A stretch of 64,000 nucleotides of DNA, from positions 310,001 through 374,000 of the forward strand of contig OY282441.1 in NCBI GenBank assembly GCA_958296105.1. The letters run 5' to 3'. Under the pieces are notes generated by a model. It worked only from the letters and a program-made list of their open reading frames with translations. It did not search any database and was not told the origin of the DNA. A program made the translations under genes and the position numbers. The DNA is from an uncultured Dehalococcoidia bacterium (lineage in GTDB: Bacteria > Chloroflexota > Dehalococcoidia > Lucifugimonadales > UBA1123). Below are positions 9,761 through 17,987 of the stretch, piece by piece; positions within the stretch are counted from its first letter, which is position 1, and each line of letters opens with the position of its first letter.

Positions 9761-10525
9761 ATGAACAAACGAGTGCTGATAACCGGAATGAGCGGGCTGA
9801 TAGGCGGCTTGCTCAAAGACCACCTGCTGGAAGCCGGCGGTTACGACCTCACCGCGCTGAACCGCCGACCCGTGGAGGGCGTCCCCACCGTTCAGGCAGA
9901 CATCGCAGACATAGACGCCATACGCCCCGCCTTCGAGAACCAAGACGTCGTCGTTCACCTCGCCGCCTACCTCGGCGCGCAGGACTGGGAGGGACAGCAC
10001 GCCGGAAACGTCCTCGGCGCCTACAACGTGTTCGAGGCGTCGCGAGAAGCCGGAGTCGGGCGCGTCATATTCGCGTCCAGCGGCAACGCCATCAGAGGAT
10101 TCGAGCGCATCCCCCCGTACTCCGACATCGCCGCCGGCAGCTACGACAGGGTCCCGTCCGACTTCCGCAGACTCACCCATGAGGATGTCCGCCCCGAGGC
10201 GCTGTACGGAGCGGCAAAGGTCTGGGGAGAGGCGCTGGCGCGCCACTTCTCGGACGACTACGACATGAGCATGATCTGCGTCCGCATCGGCTCGGTCACA
10301 CAGGGCAACCGCCCCAGAACCACGCGCGAAAACGCCATCTACCTCAGCCACCGCGACGTTGCGACCCACCTGAAGGCTTGCATAGACGCCCCGGACGATC
10401 TCAGATTCGGCATCTTCTTCGCCGTCTCCAACAACAGATGGAACTACCGAGACCTCTCACACTCCAGAGACGTACTCGGCTGGCAGCCGCAGGACACCGC
10501 AGACGACAAGATGTTCAGCGGCTAG
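9761..10525 (+). CDS. NAD(P)-dependent epimerase/dehydratase family protein
   Basis: An extended short-chain dehydrogenase of 254 residues. The Rossmann motif TGMSGLIG (residues 8-15) binds NAD(P), HLAAYLG is the family's second motif, and catalytic YxxxK is Y149-G-A-A-K153. Size and C-terminal region resemble small sugar-nucleotide or uronate dehydrogenase-like members rather than 320-residue epimerases. The ATG at 9761 is chosen because GGGAGG lies 10 nt upstream and the beta-strand of the Rossmann fold begins immediately; an upstream ATG at 9743 adds six residues and overlaps the ribosome binding site. The following formamidase, 137 bp away on the same strand, may share its transcript. Confidence 0.88.
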   Translation: MNKRVLITGMSGLIGGLLKDHLLEAGGYDLTALNRRPVEGVPTVQADIADIDAIRPAFENQDVVVHLAAYLGAQDWEGQHAGNVLGAYNVFEASREAGVGRVIFASSGNAIRGFERIPPYSDIAAGSYDRVPSDFRRLTHEDVRPEALYGAAKVWGEALARHFSDDYDMSMICVRIGSVTQGNRPRTTRENAIYLSHRDVATHLKACIDAPDDLRFGIFFAVSNNRWNYRDLSHSRDVLGWQPQDTADDKMFSG

Positions 10526-10662
10526 TGGCTGCTGATTGGGCAGCTGGCGACAGACGCCGGCATCCACATGACTAGACCGTTCGCACCGAGCTTGCGGAGC
10601 GACAGACGCCGCTCACGAGCCACCAGCCACCGACCGCAGCTTGCCGCTCACCGAGAGATCCC

Positions 10663-11772
10663 ATGACCCAGTTCATAAGAATAGACCGCTCCAAGAGGCT
10701 CCGAGACCAGCCCGACACAGGCCATAACCGCTGGCACCCGGACGTTCCGCCCATCCTGGAAGTTGGCGAGAACGAGAACATCGTCATCGAAACCCGCGAC
10801 GCCAGCGACGGACAGATGACCCCGAACACCACTGTGGCAGACTTCGACCACATGGACCAGAAGGTCGCCCACCCACTCACCGGGCCGATCTACGTCCAGG
10901 GAGCGATGCCCGGCGACCTGCTCGAAATCGAGTACGTGGACATCTTCCCCCAGCCATACGGCTGGACGCGCTTCAGGCCCGGCGCCGGATTCCTGAGAGA
11001 CATCTTCACCGAACCCTTCATCGCCCACTGGGATATCGAACATGGCTATGCCACGTCCGCCCACATCCCCGGCGTCCGCATCCCGGACGGCTCGTTCATG
11101 GGCACCGCCGGCCTCGCCCCGTCCAGAGAGCAGCTCGAAGCGTGGACCAGAAGAGAGCAGGATCTGCTCGAAAGGGGCGGCATCGTGCAGCCGCCCGACA
11201 TTCAAGACGCCGTCCCCGCAGGCCGAATAGGGGAGGAGGGCTTGCGAACCGGCCCCCCGCGAGAGAACGCCGGCAACATGGACGTCAAGCAGCTCACGCG
11301 AGGATCCAAGCTGTTCATACCCGTGGCCGTCGAGGGCGCGCTGTTCTCAGTCGGAGACGGACACTTCGCCCAGGGCGATGGCGAAGTCTGCGTAACCGCC
11401 ATCGAGATGGGCGCTACGGTGTCCGTCCGCTTCACCGTCCACGCCGGCGAGGCAGAGAGAAAGGGCATCCGCGCGCCGCGCTTCTCCCATCCCGGCCACT
11501 TCCTGCCGCCTGCGTCCGCCATCCCCGCGAACTTCATCGCCACCGTCGGCTACCCCATCCGCGAAGACGGCGCGCAGGAGGGCGAGGACGTCACCCTAGC
11601 CGCGCGCCGCGCCCTGCTCGAGATGATCCAGCTCCTCGGCGAGCGTGGTTTCAGCCCAGAGCAGGCATACGCCATCTGCTCCGTCGCCGTGGACCTGCGC
11701 ATCAGCAACATAGTAGACCTGCCCAACGTAACCGTCTCCGCCTTCCTGCCCGAGAACATCTTCGCGGAGTGA
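10663..11772 (+). CDS. Acetamidase/formamidase family protein
   Basis: A 369-residue member of the FmdA/AmdA family, which hydrolyses formamide or short amides to ammonia and the acid. The family layout is visible: the N-terminal RWHPDVPPILEVG, then PNTTVADFDHMDQKVAHPLTGP, PGDLLEIEYVDI, the central GNMDVKQLTRGSKLFIPV and GDGHFAQGDGEV, and the C-terminal helical pair ending DLPNVTVSAFLP. Length is slightly below typical (about 400). The ATG at 10663 has only a weak GAGAG ribosome binding site. Such amidases often supply nitrogen. The FmdB-type zinc ribbon sometimes found with formamidases is instead at 31 kb. Confidence 0.9.
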   Translation: MTQFIRIDRSKRLRDQPDTGHNRWHPDVPPILEVGENENIVIETRDASDGQMTPNTTVADFDHMDQKVAHPLTGPIYVQGAMPGDLLEIEYVDIFPQPYGWTRFRPGAGFLRDIFTEPFIAHWDIEHGYATSAHIPGVRIPDGSFMGTAGLAPSREQLEAWTRREQDLLERGGIVQPPDIQDAVPAGRIGEEGLRTGPPRENAGNMDVKQLTRGSKLFIPVAVEGALFSVGDGHFAQGDGEVCVTAIEMGATVSVRFTVHAGEAERKGIRAPRFSHPGHFLPPASAIPANFIATVGYPIREDGAQEGEDVTLAARRALLEMIQLLGERGFSPEQAYAICSVAVDLRISNIVDLPNVTVSAFLPENIFAE

Positions 11773-11790
11773 GTTCTGTCACAACGAGGA

Positions 11791-11819
11791 TTGCCATTCG
11801 CGCCAATCGAATGGATAAT
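11791..11819 (+). promoter_or_regulatory. Predicted sigma-70 promoter of the DUF4365 pair
   Basis: TTGCCA (11791-11796), a 17-bp spacer and GATAAT (11814-11819), 50 bp before the proposed start of the DUF4365 gene. It lies just past the stop of the formamidase gene, so the pair can be expressed independently. Confidence 0.55.
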
Positions 11820-11868
11820 ACCCCATACAGCAAGAGACTAGGAGCGTGGCAGCCGAAGGAGATAGACA

Positions 11869-12435
11869 CTGGCGCCGAGTGGTGATGCCCTTCTTACCGA
11901 CAACAATCGTAAGGCGGAGTTGTCTTTCGCTTACCTGTCCGCCATATCCGCCGTTGCTGGATACACCTGCCAGCGGGGACCCGAACCGGATGTCGACAGC
12001 ATAGACGCTTTTGTCAGAGCCGGGGGACCTATGCGACCTCAAATCGACTTCCAGCTAAAAGCCACTTCCTCGCCGGTTCTGATATCGGATAGCCTTCACT
12101 TCCGCTTGAGCAAAAAGAACTACAACGACCTTGCGGATCCGCGAATGGTTCCGGCTGTTCTTGCGGTTCTCGAACTTCCCAAAGACCCTGATGAATGGCT
12201 GCGCTGTGACGCGGATAGTCTGATTTTGCGCCGTCGCTTCTGGTGGATGTCGCTCGAAGGAAGACCAGAGATATCCGCCGGCACTAAAACCGTTATATTG
12301 CCGCCATCGAGTCTTCTGAGAAAGCGCTCATCTCATGCGTGCGCGAGCGAAGCCTCTCATCGAGGAATCCACAGCCATGAACAGAAATCTCGAATACAAA
12401 ATCGAGCGCGATACCCTGTCCAGAATCCCCCCTAG
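11869..12435 (+). CDS. DUF4365 domain protein (predicted PD-(D/E)XK-like nuclease)
   Basis: About 188 residues. It shows the DUF4365 pattern: an initial helix (KAELSFAYLSAISAVAGY), Asp in DSIDAFV, and the strand RPQIDFQLKATSS, then KNYNDL and a conserved W...LRRRFWWMSL tract. Together the Glu, Asp and D-x-Q-x-K positions resemble a restriction-endonuclease fold core; this is an inference. No ATG, GTG or TTG exists before the first helix, but CTG at 11869 has AAGGAG seven nt upstream. The TTG at 11920 would cut the helix. The last 45 codons look unlike the family and overlap the next gene. In the -1 frame, the sequence after 12306 continues with acceptable codons to a TGA at 12378-12380, overlapping the next ATG, so a late frameshift is possible. 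Confidence 0.7.
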   Translation: MAPSGDALLTDNNRKAELSFAYLSAISAVAGYTCQRGPEPDVDSIDAFVRAGGPMRPQIDFQLKATSSPVLISDSLHFRLSKKNYNDLADPRMVPAVLAVLELPKDPDEWLRCDADSLILRRRFWWMSLEGRPEISAGTKTVILPPSSLLRKRSSHACASEASHRGIHSHEQKSRIQNRARYPVQNPP

Positions 12436-13261
12436 AGCATTGCGCGCATACATAGAAGCGCGCGGGTGGCGCAAGGCTGGAACCTACCCGGGATTGGCGG
12501 ACGTCTACGAATTCGACGAAGATGGCCCCGGAATCAGAGTGGCGGCATCTATACACTTCGCGGATTACCCTCTCAGAATGTGGGAAGCGGTTTCCGCCCT
12601 TGCCGATACCGAAGATCGGGAGTGGAGCGCGGTTTTGCGCGACCTCGCCCTTGGCGACCTCGACACGATCCGAGTTCGCTGGTCAGGCGACTCGAACGAC
12701 GGCTCCATCCCCATAGGCGCGGGCATGGAGATGCTCCGACATTCACACTACATGCTGTTGACGGCGGCATGTTCGGCCCAGCGTCCCCACCAGCGCGTAT
12801 TCAGACCCCGTGCCAACAAAAAGGCGAAGGAATATGTGAAGAACGTCCGGCTTGGCCAAACTGAGCGCGGCAGTTTTGTCATACATATCTTGTCACCCGT
12901 TCACACCGAGCCTGAACATCTACATGCCGCTAATCCGGGGGCCGAGCCTTTTCCTCGAAAGGTGGTTAACAAGCTGGCTTCGGGTCTAGGGGTTATTCAC
13001 GAGGTTGCGCGACTCGTAGCAACCCGAGATTACCGATCCGAAATGCTCGAAGAGTGGGTAGCCCAGGGCATGAGCGCCAATCTGTGCGCCGCTGTCGGCG
13101 GGATGCTGGGCAACGGCAGCCAGAGCGGGCTGGATATCTCCGTCAGCTGGGCGCTTACCCACGTGCCGCCATCCCGCGAACCATCCGAGGTCCATTTCCG
13201 CGAATCGGATGCTCCCATACTCGAAGAGGCGTCCCAGGTTCTGAAAAGAACTGGTGGATAG
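12377..13261 (+). CDS. Uncharacterised protein paired with DUF4365
   Basis: A 294-residue protein without a domain I can name. Visible conservation-like features are an N-terminal RALRAYIEARGWRKAGTY helix-turn, a FADYPLRMWEAVSALAD helix, and later SFVIHILSPV and PFPRKVVNKLASGLG blocks. This layout recalls a widespread family of bacterial hypothetical proteins, but I cannot attach a function. There is no signal peptide or membrane segment. ATG 12377 (MNRNLEYKIER) is preferred to ATG 12335 because GAGGAA lies upstream and the intact end of the DUF4365 gene would overlap it as ATGA. Co-transcription with DUF4365 is likely. Confidence 0.65.
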   Translation: MNRNLEYKIERDTLSRIPPRALRAYIEARGWRKAGTYPGLADVYEFDEDGPGIRVAASIHFADYPLRMWEAVSALADTEDREWSAVLRDLALGDLDTIRVRWSGDSNDGSIPIGAGMEMLRHSHYMLLTAACSAQRPHQRVFRPRANKKAKEYVKNVRLGQTERGSFVIHILSPVHTEPEHLHAANPGAEPFPRKVVNKLASGLGVIHEVARLVATRDYRSEMLEEWVAQGMSANLCAAVGGMLGNGSQSGLDISVSWALTHVPPSREPSEVHFRESDAPILEEASQVLKRTGG

Positions 13262-13298
13262 TGGATTTGGCGAACGCACTAGGTGATCTGCCCTGCGC

Positions 13299-14297
13299 CT
13301 AAGCCAAGTCCCCCTCCCGATCCAGCGCGAACTTGCCCCAGTACGGCGCGCGCAGCCACTCCAGCGCCTCGCGCCGCGCTTGGCGCACTGCATCATCCCA
13401 GCGCGCAACCTCATTCGCGGCATTCGCATAGGCGAGGAAATCCGCCCTGAAATCCGAGATATCCACGTACCCCCGTCGCCCGATTCGGTCGAGTATGGCA
13501 GCCGCCGCCTCGCGCTGGCGTCCGTCGGCATGTGCGCCGAACTCATCGGACAGCGCCCGCGCCCTGCGCTCTATCCTGCCCGAAAGCGGCGTCTCCCTGA
13601 TAGCCGTGTATCTCGAAGCCGCCGTCGGCGTGGGATGCGGCGTGGTGTACGACGCGAAGAACTCCAGAAGAGCGTCGTTCACGTCCACCCCCTCGCGTCG
13701 GCGCGTCGCCATACGGGGTTCTACCAGATTGCCGAGATCTATCACCGTCGTCTTCGCGCTGTCGGGCGCGTAGAACACGTTGCGCGCCCCCAGGTCGCGC
13801 GCAACGTACCCGCGCTCCGCGCATCGCTCGATCACGTCCAGAACCTCCATCGCCGGAGACCGTCCCCGCGCGCGCGGCGGCGGATGCAGCGCGAACAGGT
13901 TCATCGGCAGCGCCACCGGATGCCCCCTGACCTGATCCGCCACACTCCCGATCAGCGGCACGCCCCGGGCGCGCTCCTCCACCAAGACGGTGTACGGACA
14001 CCCTGGATCGTCTCCGAAGAGCTGGGCGAACCTATCCGGCCCGACCACCGTCACCAGACGCGGCAGCGCGCCCACGTCCCCCATGTCCCATCGCAGCCTC
14101 GCCTGCGCTCGCATCCGCCGCTCCACGTCGTCATGCAGGTCTCTGGACACGAGCGACGGGTGCGGCCTCTTGACGACCACCGTCCCCCCGCTGTGAAGGT
14201 CTTTGGCGAGAAACGCCTGAAGATCAGCGCCCTCGCCCACTATTTCGCCCAGCCTGAAGCGGTCGAAACTCGACGGCTCCGTTAGCCGCAAATCCAT
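13299..14297 (-). CDS. Protein kinase-like protein
   Basis: About 332 residues with the remnants of a kinase fold: a Gly-rich start (LGEIVGEGADLQAFLA), VVVK as the candidate ATP-anchoring lysine, YVARDLGARNV in place of the HRDxxxxN catalytic loop, and VIDLGN in place of DFG. The catalytic Asp, the Asn and the metal-binding Asp are thus all present, but the loop His is Ala. It could be an active atypical kinase, a small-molecule phosphotransferase or a pseudokinase. ATG 14297 is chosen with GAGGG and GGAG just upstream; longer starts reach into the promoter region of the divergent plsY-like gene. Convergent with the accessory pair, 37 bp away. Confidence 0.65.
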   Translation of the reverse strand: MDLRLTEPSSFDRFRLGEIVGEGADLQAFLAKDLHSGGTVVVKRPHPSLVSRDLHDDVERRMRAQARLRWDMGDVGALPRLVTVVGPDRFAQLFGDDPGCPYTVLVEERARGVPLIGSVADQVRGHPVALPMNLFALHPPPRARGRSPAMEVLDVIERCAERGYVARDLGARNVFYAPDSAKTTVIDLGNLVEPRMATRRREGVDVNDALLEFFASYTTPHPTPTAASRYTAIRETPLSGRIERRARALSDEFGAHADGRQREAAAAILDRIGRRGYVDISDFRADFLAYANAANEVARWDDAVRQARREALEWLRAPYWGKFALDREGDLA

Positions 14298-14368
14298 ATC
14301 CCTCATACTCCGAATGGGTCGAGAGCGCGAGCGTCTCACCCCTACAGGCTTACCCACCTTCGGCGGGC

Positions 14369-14397
14369 GTGTCAAGCGCGGCGTCAAGTGTTACAAT
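14369..14397 (+). promoter_or_regulatory. Possible promoter of the plsY-like gene
   Basis: GTGTCA (14369-14374), 17 bp, TACAAT (14392-14397), about 45 bp before the ATG. The -10 is good and the -35 weak. Confidence 0.4.
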
Positions 14398-14442
14398 GCC
14401 AGTGATCACCCCAAGCGGAGGGCTTGGAACAGGCGGAGCGTG

Positions 14443-15081
14443 ATGATAGGAACAGGTATCCCCGACATTTCGAGCTTGCTGCTCGCTACTACCATTGCGT
14501 ACATAATCGGAGCGCTGCCGCTCGCCGACCGCCTCAGCCGTCGAAGGGGAATCGACATCTTCAAGGCAGGCACCGGACTCGCCGGCGCATCCAACGTCCT
14601 TCGCAACGTGGGCAAGATTCCCGCCATGCTGGTATTCATCGGCGACATGGCAAAGGGGATCGTCACCGTATTCATCGCCCAGCAGCTTCTGGGCGTCGAA
14701 GGCCCCTGGATCGTGGTTCCCGCCGCCGCCGCCGTCATCGGACATTGGAACTCGATCTTCAGCCGATTCAAGGGCGGCGACGGCTTGGTGGTGCTGGGCG
14801 GAGTAACGCTGCTGGCATTCCCGGACTACGCCATCGGCTTCACCGGAGTAGCGGTCGCCTCGATAGTCGCCCTTGTCGCTCAGAAGATGCCTTACAGCTC
14901 TCTGATGAACATTCTGATTGGATACACCGTCATAATCGCGCTGTCCGCCCGCTTCTCTCCCGAAGACCTCAACAGCGCGCTCGCGCTCGGAGGCCTCGCG
15001 GTCATCGTCTTCGGCCACGCCATACTTGGACACGCGCGCAGGCGCAGGTCGGAAGTCGCCGCAGACCTCGCGAGCAGATAG
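14443..15081 (+). CDS. plsY: PlsY-type glycerol-3-phosphate acyltransferase homologue
   Basis: A membrane protein of 212 residues in the PlsY family, which transfers acyl groups from acyl phosphate to glycerol-3-phosphate in phospholipid synthesis. Five hydrophobic segments are visible. Motif 1 appears as DIFKAGTGLAGASNVLRNVG and motif 2 as GHWNSIFSRFKGGDG. The usual GSGNxGATN is altered (GTGLAGASN) and the nucleotide-like loop GGKG is GGDG, so activity or substrate may differ; the symbol marks the family only. GGAG precedes the start by 4 nt, and GTG 14440 just before the ATG is an alternative. Confidence 0.8.
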   Translation: MIGTGIPDISSLLLATTIAYIIGALPLADRLSRRRGIDIFKAGTGLAGASNVLRNVGKIPAMLVFIGDMAKGIVTVFIAQQLLGVEGPWIVVPAAAAVIGHWNSIFSRFKGGDGLVVLGGVTLLAFPDYAIGFTGVAVASIVALVAQKMPYSSLMNILIGYTVIIALSARFSPEDLNSALALGGLAVIVFGHAILGHARRRRSEVAADLASR

Positions 15082-15150
15082 AGAGTCTGCCAAGACAGCC
15101 GCTCCTTCCCTGACAGTGGGGCAGGGGACAGCGCGAATTCCGAGTCGGCT

Positions 15151-15834
15151 TCACCTCGGCCCCAGCGCCTCCTCCACGTCCACGCCAACCCTGTCGAGCA
15201 GCTCCAGCGGAGACGAATCCAGCAACGCCTTCGCCTCTTCCACGTCCAGCCCGGAGCCAAGAGCCACCTTCATGGCGAACTCCCGCGTCAGCAGATCCGA
15301 AGGCGCGTGCGCGTCCGAGTCCAGCACCATCCGCGCGCCGGCGGCCTTCGCCGTCCGAACCACGTGGCCGTTCGCCATGCCGTGACCCCTCCGCCCCGAC
15401 ACCTCCAGGAACACCCCGTTGGCAGCCGCGATCCGCGCCTCCTCCGGCGTGATCAGGCCCGGATGCGCGAGTATGTCGACAGCCCCGCTCGTCACCGCCG
15501 CCCGATTCGTCCCCTCGACCACAGGCTCCGTGATCGTCTCCCCGTGAACGTTGACGACCTTCGCCCCGAGTCTGCGACACTCGCGCGCAAGTCGGTCTAT
15601 GTCCTCGCTCGGCGTATGCGTGATCTCGACCCCAGGCAGCGCCAGTATGTCCCAGCGCTCGCTGGCCATTGCGCAGTCAGCTATCAGCGTCTTCAGCACG
15701 AACTCCATATTGCCCGGGCCTACGTGATCGGTAATCGCCATCACGCGATATCCCGCGTGAATCGCGCGCCTTATCAGCTCTATGGGCGACAGCTCCCCGT
15801 CGCTCAGAAACGTGTGTGTGTGAAAGTCGAACAC
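15151..15834 (-). CDS. PHP-domain phosphoesterase
   Basis: A 227-residue polymerase/histidinol-phosphatase family metal hydrolase. The first motif FDFHTHTFLSDGE sits at the N-terminus, followed by AITDHVG, LPGVEITH, an HPG segment (DILAHPGLIT) and the terminal DSDAHAPSDL, together giving the three-metal PHP site. Members include histidinol phosphatase and nucleoside-phosphate phosphatases; the substrate is unknown. It starts with GTG at 15834, using a GGAGG that lies within the end of the upstream TPP-enzyme gene, 6 bp away, which implies translational coupling in one operon with it. Confidence 0.9.
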   Translation of the reverse strand: MFDFHTHTFLSDGELSPIELIRRAIHAGYRVMAITDHVGPGNMEFVLKTLIADCAMASERWDILALPGVEITHTPSEDIDRLARECRRLGAKVVNVHGETITEPVVEGTNRAAVTSGAVDILAHPGLITPEEARIAAANGVFLEVSGRRGHGMANGHVVRTAKAAGARMVLDSDAHAPSDLLTREFAMKVALGSGLDVEEAKALLDSSPLELLDRVGVDVEEALGPR

Positions 15835-15840
15835 GATCCG

Positions 15841-16407
15841 TTACGCCTCCCGCAGATTCTCTGCCAGCCGCCTCATCTCCGGCCCAGTCTTGCCCATGTA
15901 GAACGGGGGTGGATCGGGCGGGTGGCTCACCTTCAGGCACACGAACACAGGCCCCCGCTGAGCCATGATATCGGGCAGCTCGCTCACCATGTCTTCGAGA
16001 TCGGAGAACTCGTAGGACGCCGCGAACCCTGCGTCCCTTGCCATCGCCGCCAGATCCACCTTGCCCGCGCCGGGGATCGGCTGTGCGCCTGTGGTGAAGT
16101 AAGCCCCGTCCTCGAAGACGAAGTGCGTCAGATTCGCGGCAGCCGTCGCGCCGATGGTCACCAGCGAGCCGAGATTCATCAGCAGCGAGCCGTCCCCGTC
16201 CAGGCAGATCACCCTCCTGTCCGGCTTCGAAAGCGCGATGCCAAGCGCGACTGACGACGCCTTGCCCATCCCGCCGAATATCGGCAGGTCGAGGTCGCGC
16301 CTGTCCGACACCGCCTCCCAGTACCGGTTTGGGGTCATCGTCCCCACCACCACCGCGTCCCCGCGCACGTCGCTGATTGCCTTCGCCGCATCGAGTGAAG
16401 AGATCAT
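15841..16407 (-). CDS. Thiamine-diphosphate-dependent decarboxylase, beta-type subunit
   Basis: A 188-residue protein equal to the C-terminal TPP-binding half of a 2-oxoacid decarboxylase, like the beta subunit of sulfopyruvate or phosphonopyruvate decarboxylase. The TPP/Mg motif is GDGSLLMN around residues 70-77, with GGMGKASSVALGIAL before it and a HFVFEDGAYFTTG loop after. These enzymes need an alpha subunit carrying the activating glutamate, but no such gene adjoins it in this window. GGAG lies 5 nt before the ATG. It is the upstream partner of the PHP gene and lies downstream of ubiX on the same strand (about 100 bp). Confidence 0.8.
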   Translation of the reverse strand: MISSLDAAKAISDVRGDAVVVGTMTPNRYWEAVSDRRDLDLPIFGGMGKASSVALGIALSKPDRRVICLDGDGSLLMNLGSLVTIGATAAANLTHFVFEDGAYFTTGAQPIPGAGKVDLAAMARDAGFAASYEFSDLEDMVSELPDIMAQRGPVFVCLKVSHPPDPPPFYMGKTGPEMRRLAENLREA

Positions 16408-16509
16408 TGCCGCTCCTTGAATATCGCTTCGATTGTCACGTCTGGCCGTAATTCCAGCTGGTCGAATCGCCCTCTAAGTCGATTCTCATAGATCGAGCGT
16501 CTTTGGAAT

Positions 16510-17112
16510 CTACCGAGCGCGCGGCCCCCGATACTGGAATCTACTCGGCAGCTGTTCGATCACTCCCAGCGCCAGCAGCGCGCGCTGCGCCGCGAAGTCC
16601 GCCACGTCCTCGATACTCTGCTCCCCTAAGTAGAACGCAGGCTCCGGCGGGATGACCGTCGCCCCCAGCGCCGCCAGCCTCGTCAGGTTCTCCAGATGGA
16701 TCACGCTAAGCGGCGACTCCCTCGGCACCACCACCAGCCGCCTCCGCTCCTTCAGCGTCACGTCCGCGGCGCGGCGAATCAGATTGTCCGATAGCCCGTG
16801 CGCAACCGCCGCCGCCGTCGCCATGCTGCACGGAGCGATCACCATTCCCAGAGTCGGATACGTCCCGCTCGCCACTGGCGCCGCGATCTCCCCAGGCCCG
16901 AAGTACGAGAACGCGCCGCTGTCCATCCAGCGCTCTATCGCCGCGCCGAAAGACTCATCCATCTCCAGCTTCCACACCATCCGCGCCGCAGAAGAAGCTG
17001 TCGCCACCACCGCCGCCCCCTCCGCCAGAAGCGCGTCTATCGTCCGAGAAGCCACTATGGCCCCGCTCGCGCCCGTAATTCCCACCACCACCGGCCGCTC
17101 GCCCCCACTCAT
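16510..17112 (-). CDS. ubiX: UbiX-family flavin prenyltransferase
   Basis: A 200-residue flavoprotein that attaches a dimethylallyl group to FMN, making the prenyl-FMN cofactor for UbiD decarboxylases. Motifs are GITGASGA at residues 11-18, SPLSVIHLENL with the preceding VVVPRE, and PPEPAFYLGEQSIEDV, in the family order; length is normal. ATG 17112 overlaps the stop of ubiA by 4 bp (ATGA), so the two are translationally coupled. The GTG-extended frame upstream is translated from ubiA codons and is rejected. A UbiD client lies 1.6 kb upstream. Confidence 0.93.
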   Translation of the reverse strand: MSGGERPVVVGITGASGAIVASRTIDALLAEGAAVVATASSAARMVWKLEMDESFGAAIERWMDSGAFSYFGPGEIAAPVASGTYPTLGMVIAPCSMATAAAVAHGLSDNLIRRAADVTLKERRRLVVVPRESPLSVIHLENLTRLAALGATVIPPEPAFYLGEQSIEDVADFAAQRALLALGVIEQLPSRFQYRGPRAR

Positions 17113-17987
17113 GAGTACACCGCCCACACCGTGCCTATCAGCATAGTCGTCGAGACGTAGGCGTTGATTCTCCCGAACGCAGCGCCCAGCCGAGACAGGT
17201 CGCCCGGCGACACCAAGACGTACTTGTACCACAGTATGCCCGCCGCCGCCGCGCACGACAGGAAGAACGGCCACGCCAGCCCCATCCACACCCCAAGCGC
17301 GACTAGGCAGACCACAGCCAGCGCGTCCAGCGTCCGCGCTATCCTGAACGCCGCCACTATTCCGAACCTCGAAGCCACCGAGTGAAGCCCCTGCTCACGG
17401 TGAAACTCCACGTCCTGCGTGTGGTAGATGATGTCGAAGCTGCCCGCCCACATCGCCACCGCGAGCGACATCAGCACAGGCTCCAGCGTCAGCGAGCCGG
17501 TAACGCCGATCCACGCCGCCGACGGAGATATGGCGAGCGCCCAGCCCAGAAGCAGATTCGCCGCCCACGTGAACCGCTTGGTGTACGGATACAGCGTCAG
17601 ATACGCCGCCGCCACCGGAGCCAAGACCAGCGCAAGCGTGTTCAGCTGCCACGCCGCGACCATGAACACCGCGAACGACACGACAGCCAGCGCAGTCATC
17701 TCGGGCGCGCTCAGCAGCCCTCGCGGAATGTGCCGCTCCGCCGCCCTCGGATTCCTCGCGTCTATGTGTCGGTCGATAACGCGGTTGGCAGACATCCCCA
17801 CCGTGCGCGCGCTGACCATCGCAGCCGTTATCCACGCGAACGTCCGCCAGCCCGGAAAGCCGTCCGCCGCCAGCGTCATCCCAATGTACGCGAACGGCAG
17901 CGCGAATACGCTCTCGTGGAACTTGATGGCGTCCAAGAACATCGGCGCTTTGCGCCAGGGGGATATGGCATGTGTCGTATCAGTCAA
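17109..17987 (-). CDS. ubiA: UbiA-family aromatic prenyltransferase
   Basis: An integral membrane protein of 292 residues that joins a polyprenyl chain to an aromatic acid in quinone synthesis. The first Asp-rich motif is N68RxxD72xxxD76 (NRVIDRHID), followed by NPRAAERHIPRG. The second is the D-x-x-Y-x-x-x-D stretch DIIYHTQDVEFHREQGLHS. Eight or nine hydrophobic helices surround them. TTG at 17987 is chosen because GAGGAG lies 9 nt upstream and the protein then begins like other family members; the frame extends to 18152 but with uncharacteristic sequence. With UbiX and UbiD close by, it probably acts in menaquinone synthesis (inference), possibly by the futalosine route. Confidence 0.9.
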   Translation of the reverse strand: MTDTTHAISPWRKAPMFLDAIKFHESVFALPFAYIGMTLAADGFPGWRTFAWITAAMVSARTVGMSANRVIDRHIDARNPRAAERHIPRGLLSAPEMTALAVVSFAVFMVAAWQLNTLALVLAPVAAAYLTLYPYTKRFTWAANLLLGWALAISPSAAWIGVTGSLTLEPVLMSLAVAMWAGSFDIIYHTQDVEFHREQGLHSVASRFGIVAAFRIARTLDALAVVCLVALGVWMGLAWPFFLSCAAAAGILWYKYVLVSPGDLSRLGAAFGRINAYVSTTMLIGTVWAVYS

